Shown piece by piece: positions 1 to 11,132 of a DNA stretch of 56,668 nucleotides (the stretch's first letter is position 1; each line of letters starts with the position of its first letter). The position numbers were made by a program, and so were the translations under genes. Under the pieces are notes generated by a model. The model saw only the letters and a program-made list of their open reading frames with translations. It searched no databases and was not told the DNA's origin. This stretch comes from Thiopseudomonas sp. (lineage in GTDB: Bacteria > Pseudomonadota > Gammaproteobacteria > Pseudomonadales > Pseudomonadaceae), in NCBI GenBank assembly GCA_018384595.1, contig JAHAYO010000021.1:1-56668 (forward strand). The letters run 5' to 3'.

Positions 1-1004
1 GCCTGGGTTTCGATGATCGGCAGTGCGGTCAGAGAACCGGTTTTGCCTTTCACTTCACCCTTGGTGAACTGCTCAACGTATTCTTCGGATACGCGAGAAG
101 CGCGCTCCAGCAGACGGCTGTGCAGATAGAAAACGTCACCTGGATAAGCTTCACGTCCTGGTGGACGACGCAGCAGAAGGGAAATCTGACGATAGGCCAC
201 AGCCTGCTTGGACAGGTCATCATAAACGATCAGGGCGTCTTCACCGCGGTCGCGGAAGTACTCGCCCATGGTGCAGCCAGAGTATGGAGCCAGATATTGC
301 AGGGCAGGAGACTCAGAAGCGCTGGCAACCACCACGATGGTGTTGGCCAGAGCGCCGGTTTCTTCCAGCTTGCGTACAACGTTGGCAATGGTGGACTGCT
401 TCTGACCAATGGCCACGTACACACATTTGATGCCGCTGTCTTTCTGGTTGATGATGGCGTCAACTGCCAGAGCAGTTTTACCAATCTGACGGTCACCAAT
501 AATCAGCTCGCGCTGACCACGGCCAACCGGAATCATGGCGTCGACAGACTTATAACCGGTTTGTACCGGTTGGTCGACCGACTTACGCCAGATCACACCA
601 GGTGCAACTTTTTCAACGGCGTCGGTCAGCTTAGTATCCAGCGGGCCTTTGCCATCAATCGGGTTACCCAGGGCGTCAACCACTCGACCCAGCAGTTCAG
701 GACCAACCGGAACTTCTAGGATACGGCCGGTGCACTTGGCACTCATGCCTTCGGTCAGGCCGGTGTAGCCACCCAGGATTACAGCACCAACGGAGTCACG
801 CTCCAGGTTCAATGCCATACCATAGATGCCGCCAGGGAATTCAATCATTTCACCGTACATCACATCGGCTAGGCCGTGGATACGTACGATACCGTCAGAC
901 AGGCTGACGATGGTGCCCTCATTACGGGCTTGAGCAGAAACATCAAGCTTGGCAATACGCTGCTTGATAATTTCGCTAATTTCGGAAGGGTTCAGTTGCT
1001 GCAT
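1..1004 (-). CDS. atpA: ATP synthase F1 subunit alpha (3' end outside window)
   Basis: Catalytic-head subunit of the F1Fo ATP synthase; binds non-catalytic nucleotide in the alpha3beta3 hexamer on the cytoplasmic face. About 334 N-terminal residues of a usual ~513 are visible, read leftwards off the window edge. The protein begins [16 protein letters not shown], and the P-loop GDRQIGKTA lies near residue 170, as in the E. coli subunit. The start at 1004 is 16 bases after the atpH stop, fitting one atp operon transcribed right to left. Nothing is odd in the visible part. Identity is secure. Confidence 0.97.
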   Translation of the reverse strand, partial: MQQLNPSEISEIIKQRIAKLDVSAQARNEGTIVSLSDGIVRIHGLADVMYGEMIEFPGGIYGMALNLERDSVGAVILGGYTGLTEGMSAKCTGRILEVPVGPELLGRVVDALGNPIDGKGPLDTKLTDAVEKVAPGVIWRKSVDQPVQTGYKSVDAMIPVGRGQRELIIGDRQIGKTALAVDAIINQKDSGIKCVYVAIGQKQSTIANVVRKLEETGALANTIVVVASASESPALQYLAPYSGCTMGEYFRDRGEDALIVYDDLSKQAVAYRQISLLLRRPPGREAYPGDVFYLHSRLLERASRVSEEYVEQFTKGEVKGKTGSLTALPIIETQ

Positions 1005-1020
1005 GCCATATGTCCCCAAA

Positions 1021-1557
1021 TCAGGATTTCAACGCTTCGGCCAGCTTGCTCAGCTTGCCGCGGATCGAGCCGTCAATTACCAAATCACCAGCGCGGATAA
1101 ACAAACCGCCAATTAAAGCGGGGTTTACTGTCGCTTTGGGCTCAACGGTACGATCAAGCCGCTTGGATAAGGCGGCAGCCAGTGTTTTCAATTGTTTAGC
1201 GCTTAATTCGAAAGCAGACTGCACTTCTACTTCAATGGAGCGATTCTTTTCTGCAACCTGTGCAACAAAGAGCTCATGAATGGTAGGCAGCAGAGAAAGA
1301 CGTCCATTTTCGCCCAAGATATGGAGGAAATTGGAAAAATCCTTATCTGCTTCTTTTTTGCACAGTTGCAAAAGAAACTCGACCTTAGCCTGCTTGTTCA
1401 GCGCTGGGTTTGCCAGTTGCTGAACGACTTCAGGAGCAGTTACAAGGTTACTGGTCAACAACAGCATTGTTGCCCAGTTTTTTTCCTGCCCGGCTGCTGA
1501 AGCATGTTCAAAAGCAGCATTTGCATAAGGTCTTGCAAGCGTATTGGTATTCAGCAT
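1021..1557 (-). CDS. atpH: ATP synthase F1 subunit delta
   Basis: Peripheral-stalk subunit that joins the top of F1 to the b-subunit dimer. The 178-residue protein has the family's usual length and N-terminus ([17 protein letters not shown]) and the conserved C-terminal region around [18 protein letters not shown]. It lies 12 bases downstream of atpF and 16 bases upstream of atpA in the operon, so co-translation is expected. Confidence 0.96.
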   Translation of the reverse strand: MLNTNTLARPYANAAFEHASAAGQEKNWATMLLLTSNLVTAPEVVQQLANPALNKQAKVEFLLQLCKKEADKDFSNFLHILGENGRLSLLPTIHELFVAQVAEKNRSIEVEVQSAFELSAKQLKTLAAALSKRLDRTVEPKATVNPALIGGLFIRAGDLVIDGSIRGKLSKLAEALKS

Positions 1558-1569
1558 CGCTTGCCTCGC

Positions 1570-2040
1570 TTAAAGTTCTGCGGCCAGTTGCTCGACCAGA
1601 TTATTGTGCGCCTTTGCATCCACGGTTGCTCCGAGGATTTTTTCGGCACCCGCTACGGCAAGCACTGAAACCTGATTGCGAAGGTCGTCTTTAACACGAT
1701 TTACTTCAAGCTCGATTTCAGTTTTTGCGCTGGCCAGCAAACGTTCGCCTTCGGCGCGTGCTTGCTGTTTTGCCTCTTCTACAATTTCGTTTGCAGTCTT
1801 GTTGGCTTTTTCAATAATTTCTGCAGCAGTCTGCTTGGTTTCCCGCAGCATGTCGGCAGCTTTTTCTTGAGCAAGCTTCAGGTCGCGCTCGGCACGTCCG
1901 GCTGCATCCAGGCCTTCAGCAATTTTTTTCTGGCGTGCATCCATGGCTGCCGTAATGGGCGGCCAAACGAACTTCATGCAAAACCAGGTAAAAATAGCGA
2001 AGGCGATCAATTGACCCAAAAGCGTCAGGTTAATAGCCAT
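1570..2040 (-). CDS. atpF: ATP synthase Fo subunit b
   Basis: Stator subunit of the Fo sector. The 156 residues comprise one N-terminal membrane helix (about residues 5-27, [20 protein letters not shown]) followed by a long, charged, alanine- and glutamate-rich coiled coil that reaches F1. This is the normal gammaproteobacterial length, 156 in E. coli. It sits between atpE and atpH in the operon. Confidence 0.97.
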   Translation of the reverse strand: MAINLTLLGQLIAFAIFTWFCMKFVWPPITAAMDARQKKIAEGLDAAGRAERDLKLAQEKAADMLRETKQTAAEIIEKANKTANEIVEEAKQQARAEGERLLASAKTEIELEVNRVKDDLRNQVSVLAVAGAEKILGATVDAKAHNNLVEQLAAEL

Positions 2041-2125
2041 CGATGTACCCCATGCTATTTCATTGTTTATCCAAAGATAACGTCCTACGGCAGGTCAGTG
2101 CCTGCCGTAATCATGAAATCGCGAA

Positions 2126-2365
<240 letters not shown>

Positions 2366-2431
2366 TTACTCCTAGAGTTTTCAGGTTTAGGTTTTACAGT
2401 TTAGAGTTTTAAATTAACGCTCTCTTGCGCG

Positions 2432-3656
<1,225 letters not shown>

Positions 3657-3717
3657 GCTGTTACTCCTGCTTTAGCCGTGTAGTGGTTACATGCAGACAC
3701 TATAAAATTGCGCTGAG

Positions 3718-3746
3718 AGTATAGGGCGCGCGGCTTTAGCATTCAA
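3718..3746 (-). promoter_or_regulatory. Predicted sigma70 promoter of the atp operon
   Basis: Read on the minus strand, TTGAAT (3746-3741) and TATACT (3723-3718) are separated by 17 bases, a near-consensus -35/-10 pair. It lies about 60 bases upstream of the atpI start, in the gap after parB. Start-site mapping would be needed for proof. Confidence 0.6.
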
Positions 3747-3847
3747 CTCAAATGTCACTTTTTATGACCAAGTGTTGACCTCAGCAGTTTTTTCTTGCCG
3801 CACTGCTACCAAAGTCATACACAGCCGCCCTTGCCTTTGTGCCTATC

Positions 3848-4744
3848 TCAATGAATACGCTGCAGTACAGCCTGCAATTCTTCCAAGGTTGCATACTGAA
3901 TCATCAATTGACCTTTCCCCTTATTGCCATGCTTGATACGCACCATGGCTCCTAGGCGTTCGGCCAGTTTTTGCTCCAGTCGACGAATATCGGGGTCTTC
4001 TTGCTTGGCTACAACTTCTTTTTTGGGCTCACGGGCGGCACGCACATAGGCTTCTGTCTGACGCACGTTCAAGCCTTCTGCCGCCACATGACGCGCGGTT
4101 TCGGCCTGTTCTGCTTCAGGCATGCCCAAAATGGCACGGGCATGGCCCATTTCTATATCGCCATGGGCGACTAGCGTCTTGACCTCCTCCGGCAAGATCA
4201 GCAAGCGCAACAGGTTGGCAACGGTGGCGCGCGATTTACCCACCGCGTCTGCCACTTCCTGCTGGGTCAGCTCATACTCTTGCTGCAGTCGTTGCAGCGC
4301 GATGGCTTCCTCGACTGGGTTCAGGTCTTCACGTTGAATGTTCTCGATCAGCGCCATGGCAATGGCTGCTTCATCCGGCACATCGCGCACAAGGGCGTCA
4401 ATTACCGTCATTCCGGCTAGCTGAGCAGCACGCCACCGGCGTTCGCCAGCAATAATTTCATGGCCGCCCTCTACCTTGCGCACCACAATGGGCTGCATAA
4501 CGCCCTGCGCCTTGATTGAACGCGCCAGCTCCTCAAGGCTGACGGGGTCCATATCCTTGCGCGGCTGGTACTTACCTGGGCGAATACTATCCAGCGCTAG
4601 GCTCTGCAGGTGATTGTCCTGTGCTTGCCCGGCTGCTGCGGTGTCGGCGGCATCCGTTTTGTCAGCCGGATTAACCGCCTTAGCGGATGTTGATCCCAGC
4701 AAGGCATCTAGGCCGCGGCCCAGCCCTCGTTTTTTAACTGCCAT
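3848..4744 (-). CDS. parB: Chromosome partitioning protein ParB (Spo0J family)
   Basis: CTP-dependent DNA clamp that loads at parS sites and works with ParA to segregate the origin region. The 298 residues show the N-terminal GLGRGLDALL peptide that contacts ParA, the CTP-binding motif GERRWRAA (residues 100-107), and a central HTH (LTQQEVADAVGKSRATVANL). A C-terminal dimerisation domain follows. It overlaps parA by one base. I did not see a perfect parS palindrome in the window, but reading by eye is not an exhaustive search. Confidence 0.96.
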   Translation of the reverse strand: MAVKKRGLGRGLDALLGSTSAKAVNPADKTDAADTAAAGQAQDNHLQSLALDSIRPGKYQPRKDMDPVSLEELARSIKAQGVMQPIVVRKVEGGHEIIAGERRWRAAQLAGMTVIDALVRDVPDEAAIAMALIENIQREDLNPVEEAIALQRLQQEYELTQQEVADAVGKSRATVANLLRLLILPEEVKTLVAHGDIEMGHARAILGMPEAEQAETARHVAAEGLNVRQTEAYVRAAREPKKEVVAKQEDPDIRRLEQKLAERLGAMVRIKHGNKGKGQLMIQYATLEELQAVLQRIH

Positions 4745-5544
4745 TAGTGATTCCTGTTACTTGTCGTGCTGCGCTGACGCTGGCGTTGTCGTTTGACCAG
4801 CTCGGTGGCCAGCGCCAGATAGGCCTGCGCACCCTTGGATTGCTTGTCATAACCCAGCGCTGCCATGCCATGGCTGGGCGCTTCGGCCAGTCGCACATTA
4901 CGTGGTATCAGCGTTTCAAACAGCTGATCGCCAAAATATTCTTTAAGTTGTTCCGTCACATCCATGGTCAGACTCAGCCTAGGGTCGTGCATGGTCATCA
5001 GGATGCCTTCGATTTCCAGTTGCGGATTAAGGCGTTCAGTAATTCGCTGAATACTGCCAACCAGATCCGTCAGTCCTTCCATGGCGTAATATTCACACTG
5101 CATGGGAATCAGCACGCTGTCCGCAGCAACCAGCGCGTTGACCGTCAGCATGTTGAGCGACGGCGGGCAATCAATCAGGATGTAATCATAATTGTCGCGC
5201 ACCGGTGCCAGTGCTTCCTTGAGCCGAGCCTCGCGGTCCGGCATGTCGAGTAACACCACTTCAGCGGCGGTCAGATCACGGTTAGCCGGCAGCAGTTGAT
5301 AACCGCACTGCTCAGAATAGTGCATGGCATCCACCAAGCTGGCCTGACCGGTCAGTACATCCAACACCGAAAAATTCAGATCCAACTTATCCACACCGCT
5401 GCCGGTGGTGGCATTGCCCTGTGGATCTAGGTCCACCAACAATACATGACGGCGGTTTTCAACCAGCGAAGCGGCCAGATTGATGCAGGTGGTGGTTTTG
5501 CCAACGCCGCCTTTCTGGTTGGCTATTGCTATAACTCTGGCCAC
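4744..5544 (-). CDS. parA: Chromosome partitioning ATPase ParA (Soj)
   Basis: Dimerising P-loop ATPase that drives ParB-parS movement on the nucleoid. The deviant Walker A, KGGVGKTT, lies at residues 10-17, and DLDPQGNAT and the Walker B region YILIDCPP follow. At 266 residues it is the short chromosomal type without an N-terminal HTH. It is translationally linked to both neighbours, sharing one base with rsmG and one with parB. Confidence 0.96.
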   Translation of the reverse strand: MARVIAIANQKGGVGKTTTCINLAASLVENRRHVLLVDLDPQGNATTGSGVDKLDLNFSVLDVLTGQASLVDAMHYSEQCGYQLLPANRDLTAAEVVLLDMPDREARLKEALAPVRDNYDYILIDCPPSLNMLTVNALVAADSVLIPMQCEYYAMEGLTDLVGSIQRITERLNPQLEIEGILMTMHDPRLSLTMDVTEQLKEYFGDQLFETLIPRNVRLAEAPSHGMAALGYDKQSKGAQAYLALATELVKRQRQRQRSTTSNRNH

Positions 5545-6200
5545 TATGCGTGCGCTCCGTTTTTACCCAGTATCAACAGGTGCCGCTGTCCTTGGCAGCC
5601 CGGCACATTGAGGCGGTGACATTGGTGCACCACAAAACCATTGTCCAGCTGGCTCAGCTCATCGTCGGGCTCAATGCCCTTCATGGCTAACCAGCGCGTG
5701 GCGCTATTGCCCACATGGGCCGTCCAAGCCGTGAAATCAGGCAACGAACTAAAGGCCCGCGAGATGATGCCATCATAGGGCTGCTCAACCTGATGGTCTT
5801 CAATGCGCTGATGGTGCACCTGCACATTGTCTAGCCCCAGTTCCAGTTTGACCTGGGTAAGAAAGCGGGTTTTTTTACCATTACCGTCCAGCAGCGCAAA
5901 GCTTTTTTCTGGTTGCATGATGGCCAAAATAATACCCGGCATACCGCCACCGCTGCCCACATCCAGCCAGCGTTCACCGCTTACGTGCTGCACATAACCC
6001 AGCACGCTGAGGCTGTCGAGCAGGTGCCGAGACACCATTTCATCTGGGTTGCGCACGGCAGTTAGGTTGTAGGCTTTGTTCCACTTGATCAACAGTGTCA
6101 GGTAAGCCAGCAGCTGCTGTTCCTGTGATGCGGTCAGTTCAATACCGAGTGTGCGTGCACCCTTGGTCAGGGCCTGACGCTGGGCAGGGGTAATGCTCAT
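5544..6200 (-). CDS. rsmG: 16S rRNA (guanine527-N7)-methyltransferase
   Basis: Methylates N7 of G527 in the 530 loop of 16S rRNA using S-adenosylmethionine. The 218 residues carry the SAM-binding glycine motif [11 protein letters not shown] (from residue 79). It lies between mnmG, overlapping by four bases, and parA, the classic gidA-gidB-parA-parB order. Confidence 0.96.
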   Translation of the reverse strand: MSITPAQRQALTKGARTLGIELTASQEQQLLAYLTLLIKWNKAYNLTAVRNPDEMVSRHLLDSLSVLGYVQHVSGERWLDVGSGGGMPGIILAIMQPEKSFALLDGNGKKTRFLTQVKLELGLDNVQVHHQRIEDHQVEQPYDGIISRAFSSLPDFTAWTAHVGNSATRWLAMKGIEPDDELSQLDNGFVVHQCHRLNVPGCQGQRHLLILGKNGAHA

Positions 6201-8095
6201 GGATCAGCAGACTCCAGGGCCGCTGTGGCCTGACGTTTTTTTAGATGGATCATCAACAGAGATATGGCTGCCGGCGTCACACCGGGAATACGCGACGCCT
6301 GCCCCAGTGTGGCGGGACGGGTTGTTTCAAGTTTGCTCTGAATTTCTTTAGACAGACCCGAGATCACGCTGTAATCGATGCTCTCAGGCAAACGGATGTC
6401 TTCGCTGGCCCGCAGCCGAGCAATTTCATCCTGCTGGCGGGCAATGTAGCCTGCGTATTTAGTACGAATTTCGACCTGTTCAGCAGCGAGCACATCGTCC
6501 AGCCCCTGACCCGTTACCGCCTTAAGCCCCACATAGTCAACTTCGGGACGGGCCAACAAATTCAGCAGATTATACTCATGTGCCAGCGGAATGTTAAAGT
6601 GCGTAGCCACTGCGTCGCCCAGCTCGGTTGCCGGACGTATCCAGGTGCTGCGCAGACGTTGTTCTTCCTGCTCGATGGCTTCGCGCTTAGCCTCAAATGC
6701 CGCCCAGCGCACATCGTCAACCAGTCCCAGCTCCCTGCCTTTTTCCGTCAGGCGCATATCCGCATTGTCTTCACGCAAAATCAGCCGGTATTCCGCCCTT
6801 GAGGTAAACATGCGGTACGGCTCTTTGGTGCCCAACGTAATCAGATCATCAATCAGCACGCCGACATAAGCCTCATCGCGTCTGGGCGTCCAACTGTCTT
6901 TGCCTTGCGCCTGCAGGGCGGCGTTGCAGCCAGCCAACAGCCCCTGCACAGCAGCTTCTTCGTAGCCGGTGGTGCCGTTAATCTGTCCCGCAAAAAACAG
7001 GTTATTGATATGGCGGCATTCTAGGTTGTATCTGAGGTCGCGCGGGTCAAGGTAATCGTATTCGATGGCGTAGCCCGGGCGCATGATATAGGCGTTTTCT
7101 AGCCCTTCCATCGAGCGCACCAAATCCAGCTGCACGTCAAAGGGCAGTGAGGTCGAAATGCCGTTGGGGTACAGCTCATTGCTGGTTAAGCCTTCGGGCT
7201 CAAGAAAAATCTGATGGCTGTCCTTGTCGGCAAAACGGGTGATTTTGTCTTCAATTGATGGGCAATAGCGCGGACCAGCCCCTTCAATCACGCCGGTAAA
7301 CATGGGCGAGCGATCCAAACCTGCACGAATGATGTCGTGGGTACGCTCATTGGTACGCGCAATCCAGCAACTGACTTGCCGTGGATGCTGTTCAACCTTG
7401 CCCAGATAGGACATCACCGGCAATGGGTTGTCGCCGGCTTGCTCAATCAGCTTGCTGTAATTCACGCTGCGTGTATCGATTCGTGGTGGGGTTCCGGTTT
7501 TTAGGCGACCAATCCGCAGCGGCAACTCACGCAGACGTTGTGCCAGAGCATTGGCAGGCGGGTCGCCAGCACGGCCACCGGCATGATTTTGCAAACCAAT
7601 ATGGATGGTTCCGCCCAAGAAAGTTCCGGTGGTCAGTACCACACTGGCTGCATAAAAACGCAGGCCCATCTGGGTGACTACACCGCAAACTGTGTCTTTT
7701 TCAACAATCAAATCATCAGCGGCTTGCTGGAACAGCCAGAGGTTAGGCTGATTTTCGAGGGTATGACGAATAAACGCTTTGTACAGGGCGCGATCTGTTT
7801 GCGCGCGAGTGCCACGCACTGCCGGCCCTTTACGGCTGTTAAGCACACGAAATTGAATGCCGGCATGGTCTGCAGCCATGGCCATGGCTCCGCCGAGCGC
7901 ATCCACTTCTTTGCACAAATGGCTTTTACCAATACCGCCAATGGCTGGGTTGCAGCTCATCAGCCCTAGGGTGTCGATATTGTGAGTTAGCAGCAGCGTT
8001 TTTACGCCCATACGGGCAGCCGCCAATGCGGCTTCGGTACCGGCATGGCCGCCACCAATGACGATTACGTCAAAACGGGAAGGGTAATCCACCAT
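6197..8095 (-). CDS. mnmG: tRNA U34 carboxymethylaminomethyl-modifying enzyme, FAD subunit
   Basis: With MnmE, modifies the wobble uridine of several tRNAs. The 632 residues start with the FAD-binding motif [12 protein letters not shown] (residues 12-23), and the conserved [14 protein letters not shown] follows. The frame stays open upstream to 8251, but the ATG at 8095 ([15 protein letters not shown]) is the family start; the extra 52 codons run into the AT-rich origin-like gap and look non-coding. Downstream it overlaps rsmG by four bases. Confidence 0.96.
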   Translation of the reverse strand: MVDYPSRFDVIVIGGGHAGTEAALAAARMGVKTLLLTHNIDTLGLMSCNPAIGGIGKSHLCKEVDALGGAMAMAADHAGIQFRVLNSRKGPAVRGTRAQTDRALYKAFIRHTLENQPNLWLFQQAADDLIVEKDTVCGVVTQMGLRFYAASVVLTTGTFLGGTIHIGLQNHAGGRAGDPPANALAQRLRELPLRIGRLKTGTPPRIDTRSVNYSKLIEQAGDNPLPVMSYLGKVEQHPRQVSCWIARTNERTHDIIRAGLDRSPMFTGVIEGAGPRYCPSIEDKITRFADKDSHQIFLEPEGLTSNELYPNGISTSLPFDVQLDLVRSMEGLENAYIMRPGYAIEYDYLDPRDLRYNLECRHINNLFFAGQINGTTGYEEAAVQGLLAGCNAALQAQGKDSWTPRRDEAYVGVLIDDLITLGTKEPYRMFTSRAEYRLILREDNADMRLTEKGRELGLVDDVRWAAFEAKREAIEQEEQRLRSTWIRPATELGDAVATHFNIPLAHEYNLLNLLARPEVDYVGLKAVTGQGLDDVLAAEQVEIRTKYAGYIARQQDEIARLRASEDIRLPESIDYSVISGLSKEIQSKLETTRPATLGQASRIPGVTPAAISLLMIHLKKRQATAALESADP

Positions 8096-8570
8096 GTGCC
8101 TCGAAATAAGGGTTGATCCGGTTGGCTGTGCCGTTGGGTAAAACGATGCCACCGGGTGACGTAAAGACGCCGATTCTAGCAGCTTAGCTGGCGTTGGGTA
8201 AAAAAGCTCCACGGGCAAACGGCGTGATAAATAAAAGTAAAAAAAATTCAAAATAAAGAAAAGCTTATTTTTATTGTTATATTTAAGCAGGCCATTTTCT
8301 GTGGAAAACTATATAAATCTGTTTATTTTCAATAAATTAAAGACAAGAGAAATCTGCTGAAAAGCGCTGGGTAACCCATAGCATATCCGTTGCATGACCT
8401 GTGGATAAGCTGCTCAGTTATCCACAGCCCAAGTTACTCAAGCGTTTGAGGGCAGCTTATCAACCAACTAGATGAGGGCTTATGCACAGGGCTTATGGAC
8501 GAGAAAAATCAACCTGCGCGCGGCGCAAGGCAGAAAACTTGTGGAGTGGGAGACGGCAAAGAGCATTGCC
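8096..8570. other. AT-rich intergenic region with DnaA-box cluster (oriC candidate 1)
   Basis: The gap upstream of mnmG holds a very AT-rich stretch (about 8225-8345). Next to it are two perfect DnaA boxes in opposite orientation, CTGTGGATAA (8399-8408) and TTATCCACAG (8418-8427), a near box TTATGCACAG (8480-8489) and a weaker TCTGTGGAAA near 8298. A DUE-like stretch next to box clusters beside gidA/mnmG matches the E. coli oriC location. The competing candidate at 13647-14058 lies at the strand switch, so which one fires is unresolved. Confidence 0.6.
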
Positions 8571-8576
8571 GAAAAA

Positions 8577-8602
8577 AACCGGGCAGAGAACACTGCCCGG
8601 TT
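8577..8602 (-). terminator. Rho-independent terminator of the 8618-9601 lipoprotein gene
   Basis: The arms AACCGGGCAG and CTGCCCGGTT form a 10-bp stem with a six-base loop. On the minus strand the stem runs into a tract of seven T. It lies 16 bases past the stop of the lipoprotein gene, so that gene is probably insulated from mnmG and the DnaA-box region. Confidence 0.85.
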
Positions 8603-8617
8603 ACAGATGGCGCTAAA

Positions 8618-9601
8618 TTATTTGCCCATCAGCATTTGCACGGTGGCAATTTCTTCTTCATCAAGGTCGATGATATCGGCGACAGCTGGGGCGATGGAAA
8701 ATTTAGCCTGACCGTACTGAGTAAAGGCAACATTGACGTCCATAAACGCCTGCTTGCCTTCAATGACATAGGTGTAACGGTCATTGACGCGAATAACCTG
8801 GCCTTTGTCGTTCAGGTAAACAATGGAGTCAACCTGCTCATTGGGGCTGTCTAGGGTTTCGGCTTCTTCCAGGCCGGCGATGATCTGCGCTTTGATTTCA
8901 TCGGCAATGGTGCTTTGCTGCAGACGCTCACGGAATTGGCTGAGCATGGCGCGCTCAAAATCTTTCCTTTGTTCAGGGCTCAGCACCAGACTGATCGCCG
9001 TTTTCACCTCGGCCTGCTTAGTTTCACCCAAATCCTGCAACTGGAAGCTGCTTTCTGGCAGCTCCTGGCTGGCTTTTTCTGCTACATCAAATGCAATTTC
9101 GAAAATCTGTCTGGCGGCGTCAAATGCGGTTTCTAGCTCTTGCTGCTGTTCTTCATCCAGTTGCAGGCTGGATTTTTTCAGGCGCACAAATTTATTTTGG
9201 TAGCGCTCGACCAAGCTGGCAGCATCAGGCTGAAACATCTGCATGGCATTGATGATGTCGGCGGGATCAATAACGATGTGCTCTTGTTTCAGATCAATGC
9301 TCATCGGCAGTTTGACCTGGAACATGGCGGCTTTAACCTCTGGGGTCACTTCAAACTGCTTGCCAGCCATGTCAACCGCACCGTTAAGCTGCAGCTTGAT
9401 ATTGGCCAGCATGGGTTCAAATTGGCCGCCGTCTAGTTTGATATCGGCATTGAAGTTGTACTGGGCGGTAGGCTCTGTCAGCTGTTGGTAGCCCTCAAGG
9501 TAGAGGGTCTTGGCAGATTTTTTCTCGGCTTCCTGGCCACAAGCCGTTAGTAGGAGTGCCAGAGCGGCGGGTAAGGCAAATTTCAGGGTACGGTTAAGCA
9601 T
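8618..9601 (-). CDS. Predicted lipoprotein of unknown function
   Basis: I do not recognise this 327-residue protein. It begins with a signal peptide and lipobox (MLNRTLKFALPAALALLLTA, then Cys21), so it should be lipid-anchored in the envelope. The rest is acidic and rich in Glu, Gln and Ala, with a mid-section (about 150-260) predicted to be helical and a beta-rich C-terminus (YTYVIEGKQAFMDVNVAFTQ). Several blocks alternate like those of DUF945-type periplasmic proteins, but this is only an impression. It sits between mnmE and mnmG, with its own terminator downstream. Confidence 0.85.
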   Translation of the reverse strand: MLNRTLKFALPAALALLLTACGQEAEKKSAKTLYLEGYQQLTEPTAQYNFNADIKLDGGQFEPMLANIKLQLNGAVDMAGKQFEVTPEVKAAMFQVKLPMSIDLKQEHIVIDPADIINAMQMFQPDAASLVERYQNKFVRLKKSSLQLDEEQQQELETAFDAARQIFEIAFDVAEKASQELPESSFQLQDLGETKQAEVKTAISLVLSPEQRKDFERAMLSQFRERLQQSTIADEIKAQIIAGLEEAETLDSPNEQVDSIVYLNDKGQVIRVNDRYTYVIEGKQAFMDVNVAFTQYGQAKFSIAPAVADIIDLDEEEIATVQMLMGK

Positions 9602-9682
9602 GAATCGCTCCTGCGATTATGGATAAGAAGCGGGATTTTAGCACTTGCCTGTAAGTTGAGGCGTGATGCTTTCGACTATCGC

Positions 9683-11050
9683 CTACTTACCAATGCAGAA
9701 ACTGGAAAAAATACGTCCCAACAGGTCATCGGCGCTAAATTCGCCGGTAATTTCGCCCAGATGCTGCTGGGCTATGCGCAGGTCTTCGGCCGCCAGCTCG
9801 CCCGCTTTGCTGTGGATAAGTTGTTCATAAGCCTTGTGCAAACTGTGGCTGGCGTGCTCAAGTGCTTGTAAATGGCGGCGTCTGGCGCTGAAAGTACTTT
9901 CGCTGGTCTGTTGATAACCCATGCAGGCTTTCAGATGATCACGCAATAATTCAATGCCCAACCCTTGTTTGGCCGACAGGCTGATGCTGCTGTGGCCGTC
10001 AGCAAAATCCTGTACGGCGCAGGGCTCGCCGGATAAATCCGCCTTGTTACGGATCAGGGTTACCTTGCCCATGGGCGGGGCGGCATGCAGAAACTCAGGC
10101 CACAAAGCAAAGGGATCAGCGGCTTCATGGCTGGTGCTGTCCACTACCAGTAGGATACGGTCGGCCTGATCAATGGCCTTAAGTGCGCGCTGCACACCGA
10201 TCAGCTCCACCGTATCGCTGGTCTGGCGCAGGCCAGCGGTGTCGGTCATGTGCAGTGGCATGCCATCAATGTGGATATGTTCTTTCAGGGTGTCACGGGT
10301 GGTGCCGGCTATGTCGGTGACAATGGCCGCTTCATGGCCGGCCAATGCATTAAGTAAACTGGATTTGCCGGCATTGGGCCGGCCGGCGATCACCACATTC
10401 ATGCCATCACGCAGTAAAGCGCCCTGCCCTGCCTGCTTTTGCACGTCGGTTAAACGCTCGCGAACCGCTTCCAGCCTGGCCAAAATCTGACCGTCGGCCA
10501 GAAAATCAATTTCTTCTTCAGGAAAGTCGATGGCAGCTTCGACATGAATCCGCAGCTCAATCAGCTGCTCGGTCAAGCCATGCACATGACGGGAAAATTC
10601 ACCCTGCAACGAGCGCACCGCATTGCGTGCTGCCTGCTCAGAACTGGCTTCGATTAAATCAGCAATGGCTTCGGCTTGGGCCAAATCCAACTTGTCATTT
10701 AAAAAAGCGCGCTCGCTAAACTCACCTGGACGTGCCAGCCGTGCGCCCAGCGCTACGCAGCGCTTTAACAGCAGATCAAGGATCACTGGCCCGCCATGGC
10801 CTTGCAGTTCCAGTACGTCTTCGCCGGTAAAGGAATGCGGCCCCTTGAATAGCAGAGCAATCCCTTCATCCAGCACCAAGCCAGAGTCATCCACAAAGCT
10901 GCCGTAGTGGGCATAACGCGGTTGTAAATTGGCCCGACAGATTGCTTGGGCAATTTCAGCCACCAATGGACCGGACACCCGAACAATGCCAACACCGCCG
11001 CGCCCTTGGGCAGTGGCAATGGCGGCAATGGTATCTTGTGGATAACTCAT
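9683..11050 (-). CDS. mnmE: tRNA modification GTPase MnmE
   Basis: Potassium-activated GTPase partner of MnmG in wobble-uridine modification. The 455-residue protein has an N-terminal tetrahydrofolate-binding domain ([19 protein letters not shown]), the G1 loop GRPNAGKSS, switch region GTTRDT, G3 DTAGLR, G4 NKAD and the invariant C-terminal FCIGK. The frame is open to 11086, but the ATG at 11050 ([12 protein letters not shown]) is the family start. It follows yidC by 82 bases. Confidence 0.97.
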   Translation of the reverse strand: MSYPQDTIAAIATAQGRGGVGIVRVSGPLVAEIAQAICRANLQPRYAHYGSFVDDSGLVLDEGIALLFKGPHSFTGEDVLELQGHGGPVILDLLLKRCVALGARLARPGEFSERAFLNDKLDLAQAEAIADLIEASSEQAARNAVRSLQGEFSRHVHGLTEQLIELRIHVEAAIDFPEEEIDFLADGQILARLEAVRERLTDVQKQAGQGALLRDGMNVVIAGRPNAGKSSLLNALAGHEAAIVTDIAGTTRDTLKEHIHIDGMPLHMTDTAGLRQTSDTVELIGVQRALKAIDQADRILLVVDSTSHEAADPFALWPEFLHAAPPMGKVTLIRNKADLSGEPCAVQDFADGHSSISLSAKQGLGIELLRDHLKACMGYQQTSESTFSARRRHLQALEHASHSLHKAYEQLIHSKAGELAAEDLRIAQQHLGEITGEFSADDLLGRIFSSFCIGK

Positions 11051-11132
11051 GGGATAACACTCTGCTAAAACGAACCGACCCCGCATGATAGCGGGGCCGG
11101 TTCAGGTTGCAACAGCTTGTGGACAAGCTGTG

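Noticed and set aside
3657-6200. A parS site near parAB
   Set aside because: No sequence close to TGTTTCACGTGAAACA was noticed. A pattern search of the whole genome is needed.
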